Assembly (NCBI GenBank): GCA_028293265.1
Contig: JAQGPB010000095.1
Location: 1-10,035 of the forward strand
Reading direction: 5' to 3'
DNA: 10,035 nt
From: Pedosphaera sp.
Lineage (GTDB): Bacteria; Verrucomicrobiota; Verrucomicrobiae; Limisphaerales; Pedosphaeraceae
The notes under the pieces were generated by a model that was given only the letters and a program-made list of their open reading frames with translations, did no database searches and was not told the DNA's origin. A program made the translations under genes and the position numbers. Shown here in pieces: positions 1 to 7,400 of the stretch (positions are counted from its first letter, which is position 1; each line of letters begins with the position of its first letter).

Positions 1-1236
1 CGGGATCAAGGCTGGCTCGGCATACACGCCCATGGCGAGGGTTGCGCCCAAGCCGTGTTGTTTGCCGAGGCCTTTCACGTTCCAATGCACGGTGCCTGCT
101 CCGCCGCCGGTCATTTCGCGGGTGAGCTTGACCTGGTTCACGATTTCTTCCGGTTTCCATTTGCCGCCCACGTTTTCGGAGTCGAGGCCGGGCCAGATAT
201 TGCGGTGCTTGGGATTTTGGTCCAACCACCATTTCAACAGCACGGGAAAACTTTGGTCCGGCGGATCAATGCCCCAGTAAAGCTGCGGCGAACAATAGTC
301 GAGCCAGCCGTTGGTCAGCCATTTCCGGGAGTCGCAGTAAAGCACTTCGTAGGCGTTGAAGCCCTTGATCTGCTGCGGATAGCCCGGTTGCCAGAAGCCG
401 AACGGGGAGATACCGACTTTTACCCAGGGCTTGGCGGCCTTGATCGAATCATAAACGCGCTTTACGAACACATTCACGTTCTCGCGGCGCCAATCGTTCC
501 GGCTCAATGTCCCGGTGGTGTGATATTTTTTCCAACTGCCCCAATCGGGGAAATCAAGGTCCTGCTTTTGCGCGTCCTGCTCCTTGTAAGGATAAAAATA
601 ATCGTCGAAGTGGACGGCATCAATGTCGTAACGCTTCACCACATCCATCACGACGCGCAACGAATATTCCTGCACTTCCTTTTCGCCGGGATCAAGCCAG
701 AGATAGCTGCCGTATTTGACGACCATCTCGGGATGGGTGTGGCTGATGTGGTTTTTGGCAATCACGTATTTGTGCCCGAGCAAGGCCGCGCGATAGGGAT
801 TGAACCAGGCGTGCAATTCCAGCCCGCGTTTGTGGGCTTCTTCCACGGCGAACGCCAGCGGATCGTAATATGGTTCCGGCGGTTTGCCCATCGTGCCGGT
901 CAGGTAATAGGACCACGGTTCGAGCTTGGATGCGTAGAGGGCATCGCAGGCGGGGCGGACTTGCAGGACGACCGCGTTCAGATTCAACTTCGCCGCGCGG
1001 TCCAGCAGTTCGAGCAGTTCGTCCTTCTGCTGTTGCACGGGCAGGCCGGGTTTCGAGGGCCAGTCAATGTTTCCCACGGTGGCGATCCAGGCACCGCGAA
1101 ATTCGCGGCGTACGGCGGGCGGGTCTATCGTGACGGGGACATACGTGGTTTCGGCGTGGGCGAGGGCGGCGAGGAAAAGGACGCAGAGTGTAGAAAATGG
1201 GGGCTTAAGCATCATGGTGAGCCAGTTGCGATTCAT
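1..1236 (-). CDS. GHL10 (DUF187/YngK-like) family-10-type glycosyl hydrolase, secreted, 3' end outside window
   Basis: This is a glycoside hydrolase of the GHL10 group (TIM barrel), expected to cut a polysaccharide outside the cytoplasm. The frame is open for all 412 codons from the ATG at 1236 to the window edge, so the C-terminus is missing. Residues 1-28 form a signal peptide ending AHA before Glu29. The family's opening motif follows at about residues 46-60 (FRGAWIATVGNIDWP). The strand carrying the likely catalytic acids reads HFDDYFYP at 209-216, with Asp211 and Asp212. Further on come GISPFGFW and then DSRKW and YCSPQLYW, all typical of the family. One characterised relative, E. coli DigH (YddW), cleaves denuded peptidoglycan glycan strands; other members are uncharacterised, so the substrate here is unknown. 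ATG codons at 1215 and 1212 are alternative starts with shorter signal peptides, and none has a good ribosome binding site. The propeller gene lies 114 bases upstream on the same strand. Confidence 0.93.
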   Translation of the reverse strand, partial: MNRNWLTMMLKPPFSTLCVLFLAALAHAETTYVPVTIDPPAVRREFRGAWIATVGNIDWPSKPGLPVQQQKDELLELLDRAAKLNLNAVVLQVRPACDALYASKLEPWSYYLTGTMGKPPEPYYDPLAFAVEEAHKRGLELHAWFNPYRAALLGHKYVIAKNHISHTHPEMVVKYGSYLWLDPGEKEVQEYSLRVVMDVVKRYDIDAVHFDDYFYPYKEQDAQKQDLDFPDWGSWKKYHTTGTLSRNDWRRENVNVFVKRVYDSIKAAKPWVKVGISPFGFWQPGYPQQIKGFNAYEVLYCDSRKWLTNGWLDYCSPQLYWGIDPPDQSFPVLLKWWLDQNPKHRNIWPGLDSENVGGKWKPEEIVNQVKLTREMTGGGAGTVHWNVKGLGKQHGLGATLAMGVYAEPALIP

Positions 1237-1350
1237 TTGAGCGGTGATTAACCACTGTAGCGCAAAATGTTACAAGCATTTGTGTTTTCCGCGGGCATTC
1301 AGAAATGTTAGAAACTCGTTGCCTCGTCTGCTACAAGCGGTTGAAGTTGT

Positions 1351-2751
1351 TCATTTTGTGGGTGGATTGGCGCCTGATGCTCCAGGCTTTCCGGTTTGCA
1401 ATGTGACCTTGTAAAGCTGCTGCCAGTAGCGGTCGCTGTCCACATAGGTGATATAGATGATGCGCCCGTTTTCTTCCTGTAATTCGGGATGTTCCGCGCT
1501 GTCGTAGCAAAACGCCTTGGCGAATGCTCTGTGCGGCGCGGTGATTTCACCAATTTTTTCGTATGGGCCCCATGGTTCTTTGGCGATGGAAAGGCGCATT
1601 TTCTCGCCGATGCCCACATGGTGGACGGCAAGATAACCGCCGAGATATTTGTTATAGGCAACCGAGAGGGAGCCGGAAATATCGGCCAATCCCGCAAGGT
1701 TGGTCGCGTCATTTACATTGGTGCTCCAAGCTGGTGCTGCCACGGTCCCGGAGAAATATTCATAAGCTTGTTGTTCGGCGATATGTTGCCGGGATACGCG
1801 CGCCAGGGTTGCGACGCCCTTCCTTTTGTGGTCTTGATCGCTGAACAGATAAAGCTGAGGGCCCGGCATGCCCGAAACCATGGCCAGGCCGAAGCTGGGT
1901 GAAGTTTCGATACGACCCCACAAATCGTTGCCGGCGCTGGATTTCACGCGTTCGAATTGAAGTTTCTCGGGATCGCGGGCATCCGATTTAGCCAGGCCAT
2001 AACCGATGACGCGAAAGCCGAACGGGCCGCCCTCTTTGGTGAATTCGACCAGATTATAGTATAAATAGGCGACACGCTGGCTTTCATCGTAATAGCCGGC
2101 CAGCGGCCAGAAACGGGTGTCGTGGCCTTCGTCCGGCCGGTTGGTGATTACCGGGCGCGCGATGGCGGTCTGCGGATTCGTCAAAAAATGGTAAGTTGCC
2201 AGGCCGCGCCGTCCTTTTCCGCTCGGCGTCAAGAGCGCGCAATTGCTGACGTCTCCAAGCCAGTGCTTTACCGGCGCGTTTGGATCGAGGAGAAATACGT
2301 CGCCGAAGAACCACGCGGTTTGCTTTCCCATGGGCAGCGAAAAGTAGCCGTCCACGCCGGTTACGCCGGCTTTGTTGTCGGTGAACAGCAGGCCCTCGTT
2401 TTCGACTTTCAGGATGCGGGCGCGGCTTTGCGCGGACGCGGACAGGGCGGGGCAAAGGGTGAAGAAGGACAGGAGGATCGTTAAAGGCCAGCCCAGATGG
2501 AGGGCGCGCGAGCGAGATTTGGCGAGATTTGGCGAGAAACTCCGCGCCGTTTGAGAAGCTCCAAGCGTCCAAGCTCCGAGCACCAGAGAATAACCAAGCT
2601 CCAAGTTCCAATTGGCGGGATGGGGCTGGCTGGGCCAAATGGCTGATGGTTGCTCGTGCACTCGCCAGAGCGGCAGGGGAAAGGCAAGTGGTTGAGGGTG
2701 AATTGCCATAAAAAGCGGGGGAGGGGAGGGGATGGTCAGGGGAATAAGCAT
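1351..2751 (-). CDS. Exported DUF4185/DUF5005-like beta-propeller protein, start uncertain
   Basis: This is probably a secreted five-bladed beta-propeller of the glycosidase-like DUF4185/DUF5005 type. The hydrophobic signal stretch is at about residues 84-105, with likely cleavage after ASA at 107. The propeller core begins near residue 113. It has the recurrent blade wording DGYFSLP, then AWFFGD at 146-151 (compare W.FGD in the family). Near the end come SLSVAYNKYLGGYLAVH at 361-377 and EPWGPYEKIG. Known knowledge: some DUF4185 proteins are endo-D-arabinanases (CAZy GH183); whether this one is an active enzyme cannot be read from the sequence. The start is a problem. The longest frame begins at 2751, another ATG is at 2709 and a GTG at 2583, and none has a ribosome binding site. 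No ATG lies directly before the signal peptide. Codons 49-80 run through repeat DNA (see the repeat entries), so the true protein may be shorter. It is probably co-transcribed with the GHL10 gene downstream. Confidence 0.8.
   Translation of the reverse strand: MLIPLTIPSPPPLFMAIHPQPLAFPLPLWRVHEQPSAIWPSQPHPANWNLELGYSLVLGAWTLGASQTARSFSPNLAKSRSRALHLGWPLTILLSFFTLCPALSASAQSRARILKVENEGLLFTDNKAGVTGVDGYFSLPMGKQTAWFFGDVFLLDPNAPVKHWLGDVSNCALLTPSGKGRRGLATYHFLTNPQTAIARPVITNRPDEGHDTRFWPLAGYYDESQRVAYLYYNLVEFTKEGGPFGFRVIGYGLAKSDARDPEKLQFERVKSSAGNDLWGRIETSPSFGLAMVSGMPGPQLYLFSDQDHKRKGVATLARVSRQHIAEQQAYEYFSGTVAAPAWSTNVNDATNLAGLADISGSLSVAYNKYLGGYLAVHHVGIGEKMRLSIAKEPWGPYEKIGEITAPHRAFAKAFCYDSAEHPELQEENGRIIYITYVDSDRYWQQLYKVTLQTGKPGASGANPPTK
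2526..2547. repeat. 22-bp direct repeat, copy 1
   Basis: GATTTGGCGAGAAACTCCGC plus two more bases (GC) is identical to positions 2932-2953. It is preceded by a partial extra unit (GATTTGGCGA also at 2516-2525), so GATTTGGCGA is tandemly doubled here. The copy lies inside the propeller reading frame, just 5' of the signal-peptide codons. Confidence 0.85.
2557..2605. repeat. AGCTCCAAG-type short repeat cluster
   Basis: Three near-identical nonamers occur within 49 bases: AGCTCCAAG at 2557-2565, AGCTCCGAG at 2572-2580 and AGCTCCAAG at 2597-2605, with a further GTCCAAG variant between. On the minus strand this reads as alternating CTTGGAGCT units. Translated in the propeller frame it gives the odd LELGYSLVLGAWTLGAS string, which does not look like a signal peptide or a propeller. 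I associate this wording with dispersed intergenic repeats in Pedosphaera-like verrucomicrobia, but that is from memory. Confidence 0.6.
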
Positions 2752-2800
2752 TGTCAGGGGAATGGGATTTCAAAAAAGGATTCTTTTTTTAATTTTTTAT

Positions 2801-2830
2801 GTGAGTTAAGGCGAGTTAAGGCGAGTTAAG
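2801..2830. repeat. 10-bp tandem repeat, three copies
   Basis: GTGAGTTAAG, GCGAGTTAAG and GCGAGTTAAG lie back to back. Two decayed units (CCGGGTTGAT, GCGGGTGGTT) follow. The array sits in the divergent gap just upstream of the propeller gene. The 10-base period is close to one helical turn, which would place the units on one face of the DNA. I see no evidence of a bound protein. Confidence 0.8.
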
Positions 2831-2931
2831 CCGGGTTGATGCGGGTGGTTTTGGGCTGATTTTGGGCGAAGGCGGGTTGGCCGCTCCAGGTTGAAAGCGG
2901 GACGGAAAGAGGAGTGGCGCAAATTTGGTCT

Positions 2932-2953
2932 GATTTGGCGAGAAACTCCGCGC
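2932..2953. repeat. 22-bp direct repeat, copy 2
   Basis: Exact second copy of the sequence at 2526-2547, in the same orientation about 400 bases away and outside any gene. It is followed by a GTGGTTGAGGG stretch that also occurs near 2689 and, as ATGGTTGAGGG, near 8217. The pieces are therefore reused in different combinations. Confidence 0.85.
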
Positions 2954-2998
2954 TGAAGTGGTTGAGGGTTGTTGGTTGTGGGTTGAGGGGGCGGGCGA

Positions 2999-3037
2999 CG
3001 GGCGGGACGCCCGGTGAACTCGCAGGCGGGTGCCCGC
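2999..3037. repeat. Paired GC-rich palindromes (REP-like element)
   Basis: Two inverted repeats lie close together. CGGGCG-GGA-CGCCCG at 2999-3013 can form a 6-bp stem with a 3-base loop, and GCGGG-TG-CCCGC at 3026-3037 is a second palindrome with a 2-base centre. They are joined by GTGAACTCGCAG and followed by GCTACATGG. Paired palindromes of this kind resemble dispersed REP-type elements. The surrounding wording is one I have seen in intergenic DNA of verrucomicrobia and planctomycetes, which is recall and not a search. No T-run follows, so it is not an obvious terminator. Confidence 0.55.
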
Positions 3038-3203
3038 GCTACATGGGGGAGCGATATTCAGCGTAAAATTCATGGTTTCAGTTTGACCTTGGCGTGGTGT
3101 CAGCCTTGGGCCAAGGTTGGGGTTCAACCTTTGCACGGGGTGAATCTAGCATGGTTGTCAAATCGGGAGAATCTGAACTGAAACGCTCGTGTAAAACAGG
3201 AGA

Positions 3204-3232
3204 TTGACAGGATCAAGGCGGACTTGAAAATC
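3204..3232 (+). promoter_or_regulatory. Possible sigma70-type promoter for the DUF2971 gene
   Basis: A perfect TTGACA hexamer at 3204-3209 is followed after 17 bases by GAAAAT at 3227-3232 (4 of 6 matches to TATAAT). Transcription would start near 3239, giving a leader of about 95 bases before the ATG at 3334. The -10 is weak and no other support is visible. Confidence 0.25.
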
Positions 3233-3333
3233 AAACCAGTTGATTATTGGCTTGGGATATATTTTACGATTGTTGATCCGGTTGTTTGTTCTATTGAATC
3301 GTCCACGGCAGGTGTTATTCTCGTTGCAAGGTT

Positions 3334-4176
3334 ATGTTGCTATACCGTTATTTTGCCTCTCACGTTTACGAGACGTTAAAAGAAACGAGATTGAAGACAT
3401 CCCGCATCACTAGCTTCAATGACCCCTTTGAATTCCTATTTGTCACAAAAGGAAAATTTACTGCCAAAATGGCGCGCGAATATGTTAAGTCCAGGTTGAA
3501 TAATCCTGATTTTTTGAACCTCGCGGCCCTGCGCATACCCGGTTTATTAGAGAGTAAAAATCCTCAAAGAGTTTTGAAGGCAAATATTCCCCGTATAATT
3601 GCGAACATGGTTGCAAATCCTGAAATGATCATGGAAGCACCTTTGAAACTACGTGAGCAAATGTCCGACAAAACCACACGTGTTGTCAGCTTTTCCGACA
3701 GCAATATAAACCCGCTCGATGAAATTCTTCTTTGGTCGCATTACGCAAGAATGCATGAAGGCATTCGTATTGGATTTGAATTTCCAAATGGCATTAAAAA
3801 CCCGTTCACAATCTCCAAAATCATTTACCAAGACAAACGCTTTGCGATAGATTATTCACAAGGACTAACGAATCTAAAATATGCGCTGGTTGAGAGTGCG
3901 AAGGTCAAAAGTTCAGCTTGGCGATATGAAAATGAATATAGGCTTTTAACGCACCCCGATTTTTGTGAGCATAGAATGATGCCGGGCGCTAAAACAGAAT
4001 GCTTTCTTGCCTTTGATCGTGAATGGATCAAATCAATTGATTTTGGAATGCGTTGTCCTCAAGAGGAAATCAATCGTATAATCAATTTAATCAAAACTGG
4101 TTACTCAAAAGCAATATTATGTCGAAAAGCGGTACTCCATAAATCAGAATATGCGCTTGAATACGAAATTTTGTAG
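3334..4176 (+). CDS. DUF2971 family protein
   Basis: This 280-residue protein of the DUF2971 family has no established biochemical function. The family landmarks appear in order: LYRYF at 3-7, the SFNDPFEF block at 27-34, VVSFSDS at 117-123, LLWSHYA at 132-138, then EGIRIGFEF at 142-150, and W.YENEYRLL at 196-205. It has no signal peptide or membrane segment, so it is probably cytoplasmic. The ATG at 3334 fits because family members start just before the LY.Y motif; only a weak AAGG lies upstream, very close to the start. Base use is unlike its neighbours: three 60-base lines I counted average about 42% GC, against about 63% for a line of smc, with many AAA, AAT and TTT codons. This suggests recent transfer. 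DUF2971 genes are often found as single accessory genes, some near defence genes, but no defence partner is visible here. Confidence 0.9.
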   Translation: MLLYRYFASHVYETLKETRLKTSRITSFNDPFEFLFVTKGKFTAKMAREYVKSRLNNPDFLNLAALRIPGLLESKNPQRVLKANIPRIIANMVANPEMIMEAPLKLREQMSDKTTRVVSFSDSNINPLDEILLWSHYARMHEGIRIGFEFPNGIKNPFTISKIIYQDKRFAIDYSQGLTNLKYALVESAKVKSSAWRYENEYRLLTHPDFCEHRMMPGAKTECFLAFDREWIKSIDFGMRCPQEEINRIINLIKTGYSKAILCRKAVLHKSEYALEYEIL

Positions 4177-4464
4177 AACTCTGGCGGGGTGACAAATCTT
4201 GGTAAATCTGTGCGATACTAGACGCTACGTTTAAGGTCGCAGTGCGGTGGTTTCCAGTTTTGCCTATTGCCACACTGGGCCGTCGTTTTAACAAGACGAA
4301 CTTAAAAAAAGCTATATTTCGTCTGCACATTGGGTCAAATTACACCACTGGTCCTTGGAAGGCCCGTCACCATTAGTTGTGGCCTGTGAATAACTTTGCC
4401 CCTCCATATGGTGGTTTTTGCTTTACTTGGAAAAGGGAATTAAGCATTTTTTGTCGAAAATCGC
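4177..4464. other. Intergenic gap upstream of smc
   Basis: This 288-base stretch holds no gene I can support. It keeps the lower GC of the DUF2971 gene almost up to the smc start, so the AT-rich segment as a whole runs from roughly 3140 to 4460. I found no T-tailed hairpin after the DUF2971 gene and no convincing -35/-10 pair for smc, although the smc promoter should lie here. CCATATGG near 4405 is a small perfect palindrome. Confidence 0.6.
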
Positions 4465-7400
4465 ATGTATCTAAAGAATTTAACGGTTTTGGGGTTCAAG
4501 TCTTTTGCCAACAAGACCAGCCTTAATTTCCAACCGGGTGTCACGGCGATTGTCGGGCCGAATGGTTGCGGCAAGTCGAATGTGTCGGATGCCATTCGTT
4601 GGGTGCTGGGCGAGCAGTCGGCGAAGGCTTTGCGCGGCGGGGAGATGGCGGATGTGATTTTCAATGGCACGGATGGTCGCAAACCCTTGGGCATGGCAGA
4701 AGTTTCGCTGACGATTGGCGGGGTGGATGACGAGCACCTCACGGCGGCGGGTGTCGAGGTGGCTTATAATGAGGTGACGGTCACGCGCCGGGTTTTCCGC
4801 GATGGGGGCAGCGAATATTTCATCAACAAAACTCCGTGCCGGCTCAAGGATGTGCAGCAGCTTTTCATGGGCACCGGTGTCGGGCGCACGAGTTACAGCA
4901 TCATGGCGCAGGGGAACATCACGCAGATTCTTTCGAGCAAGCCGGAAGATCGCCGGATGATTTTTGAGGAAGCGGCGGGCATCACGAAATTCAAGGCGCA
5001 GAAAAAGGAATCGTTGCGCAAGCTGGAATACACGGAACAAAATCTTTTGCGCGTCGCGGATTTGATCCGTGAAGTGAAGCGGCAGATTGGTTCGCTCCAG
5101 CGACAGGCCGGCAAGGCGCGGCGTTACAAGCAACTGATGATGGAGTTGCAGCATCTCGACACGCAACTGGCGCGGCATCAGTTCGACGTGTTGCAGGCGG
5201 AGATCAACGAGCGGCAGACCTCGGCGGAAAAGTTGCGCGAGGAAATCGAAGTGAGTTCCGCCGCCGTGCTGCAGCGCGAGGATGAAATCACACAATTGCG
5301 CAGCGACCTTTCCACGCTGGAACATCAGATCAGCGAAATGCAGCAGCGCGGTTTGGAATTGAAAAGCCAGATCGAGCGTCAGGAGAGCCGCATCCAGTAT
5401 AACGGCGAGCGGCTCAGCGAACTCACCGCGCAGAACACGCAGGCGCTGGGCGACATCACGCAGGCCGAGGAACGCCATCTGGCGGCGGAGCAGGAACTGG
5501 CGGCGCTGACGGAACGGCTGGCCACTTCCCAAGCCGCGCTGGAACAGCATCGCGGCGCACTGCAAGCCAAGCGCGATGCGGTGCAGACGGTCGAGGAGGA
5601 TTTGCGGCGTTTGCAGGAAGCGCAGCGCCAGGCGCAGGCGGACACCTTCGCGCAGGCCCAACAGTTGAGCCGCGCGCGGAACGAAATTAACGCGCTTGAT
5701 TTGCAGAAGCAGGGGAATGTGGTCCGGCTTGAAAAGCTTTCCGCGGAAAAAATTCAACTGGAAGAAGAGCGCGGCCAGCTTCAGACGCGGCTGCACGAAT
5801 TTGCCGTGAACGTGGAAACGCAAAAGCTCAATGTGCAGACCCAGCGCGGCACGGTGGAAGAACGGCAGGCGCGGTTGCGGGAGATTCAGTCCGAGCTGAC
5901 GCGGCTGACGCAGGACCTGGACGCGCAATTGCAGCAGCAGGCGGAGAAACGTTCGCGCGTGAATGTGCTTGAGCAACTGCAATCCGAGCATGAAGGTTTC
6001 AGCGCGGGGACGCTGGCGGCGTTGAAGAACGCGGAGCATGTGCTGGGGTCGCTGGCGGACCGGATTCGCGTGCCGGACCAATACATCACGGCGATTGAAA
6101 CCGCGCTGGGCCACCATCTGCAACTGGTCATCACGGAAGAACCCGAGGCCGCGCGGCGCATTCTCGCTGATTTGAGCGCGAACAAAAAAGGCCGCGCCAG
6201 CATTGCGCCGCTTTCGCTTAAAGTTGTTTCAGAAAACGTGAGCGTTCAGCCCGGCGCGCATCCCATCGCGGTCAGCGTCATCGAGTCAGATGCGGCGACG
6301 CGGCCGTTGCTGGAAAGTTTGCTGGGGCGGACGATGATTGTTCCCGATCTCGACACGGCCACGAGCCAGTGGCGCGAGAGCGGCGGAACTTTTGATTATG
6401 TGACGTTATCCGGCGAGGTGCTGAGCCGGCATGGAGTTTTCACGGGCGGTTCGAGCAATGGTTCGGGCAAGGCGCCCGGTTCGATTCTGGGACGCAAAAA
6501 TCAGATTGCGGAACTGCAGGCGCATCTGACGCAGGCGCAGGAGCAGGTGAATGAATTGAGCCGCAAGAAGGGCGCGTTGCTGAGCGAACAAACTTCGCTC
6601 CAGGCCGGTTTGCAACAGGCCCAGACGGAGTTGCGCCATCAGGAAGTGGCCATCGCCACGCATCAGGGCGAGTTCAACGCGCTGCAAAATTCGCAACGCC
6701 TGCTGCATCAGAAGATTGACACGGTCGTTTATGAAGTTCAAAGCCTGGCCGCGCAGGAGCAGGAAGGCATTCAGAAACGGACGGCGCTGGCGCAGCAAGT
6801 CGGAGAATTAGAAGCGCGCGAACAGACGCTTCAACAGCAGGCGGCGGAAATCACCGCTTCGCTGGAAAATCTCCGCCAGCAGCGCGATTCGGCCACGGCC
6901 ACGCTTACTGAAACCAAGGTGGCGCTGGCGTCGGAGGAACAGATTTGCGCGTCGTTGCGGCAGCAGCAGCAGACGTTGGAGCAGCGGTTGCGGGAGCTGT
7001 CGCAGCTTGTCGTTCAGCGTCGTTCAGAAGTTTCAAGCTTTCTCAACCGCAAGACGCAGGCGGAGGCGGAAATTCAGGATTCACGCCGCCAGATTGAATC
7101 GTTGCAGCATGCTCGTGAACAGGTGAATACGCAGGTTGCCGGGTTGCTGGGTGAGAAGGATTCGCAGGAGGGCGAGATTTCGTCGCGTGAAGAAGCGTTG
7201 CGCGAGCAGCGTCGCCGGCTTACGGAATGCCAGCAGCAGCGGGGCACCTTGGAAATCGAGCTGGCGCAGAAAACCATCACCGTCCAGAACTTGCGCGAAC
7301 GCGTCCAGCAGAAATATCACGTCTACCTCGACGACATCCGCAGCGAATGCATCACCATTTCGTTTGCCGACGAAGGTCCCGCAAAGGTGCAGACGCTGAC

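Larger units (their letters stand above)
2752..3333. other. Gene-free divergent intergenic region, repeat-rich
   Basis: About 580 bases separate the minus-strand propeller gene from the plus-strand DUF2971 gene. From the left it holds an AT-rich stretch with long T and A runs (2775-2800), the 10-bp tandem array, the second 22-bp repeat and GGTTGAGGG-like runs (about 2957-2990). Then come two GC-rich palindromes (2999-3037). From about 3140 the sequence becomes plain and AT-richer as it approaches the DUF2971 gene. A minus-strand reading across 2816-3136 is made of repeat translation (Pro, Ser and Arg rich) and is not counted as a gene. Promoters for both flanking genes should lie here. Confidence 0.75.

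Noticed and set aside
1264..1281. AAATG...CATTT inverted repeat between the propeller and GHL10 genes
   Set aside because: A short AT-rich 5-bp match without a T-run, not distinguishable from chance.
2816..3136. Minus-strand 106-codon frame
   Set aside because: It is the translation of repeat and palindrome DNA, low in complexity, with no domain and no ribosome binding site.
3182..3379. Protein-like open stretch of 65 codons just before and overlapping the DUF2971 start
   Set aside because: It has no ATG or GTG start and overlaps the well-supported DUF2971 start. It could be a decayed gene fragment, but it cannot be supported.
4273..4298. Resemblance to the lacZ-alpha/M13 forward primer region (CACTGGGCCGTCGTTTTAACAA)
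   Set aside because: Two one-base insertions relative to the vector sequence, and no further match on either side. Coincidence is more likely than vector contamination.
4281..4298. CGTC...GACG hairpin as a terminator for the DUF2971 gene
   Set aside because: The stem is only 4 bp, with no T-run after it on the plus strand.
4091..4330. Minus-strand 79-codon frame between DUF2971 and smc
   Set aside because: It overlaps the end of the DUF2971 gene, has no recognisable features and sits in AT-rich intergenic DNA.
4480..6123. Long antisense reading frame (547 codons) across smc; similar ones at 7081-8172 minus and 55-1251 plus
   Set aside because: They are mirror images of GC-rich codons in clearly identified genes. 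Their translations are Arg, Leu and Gln rich with no family features.
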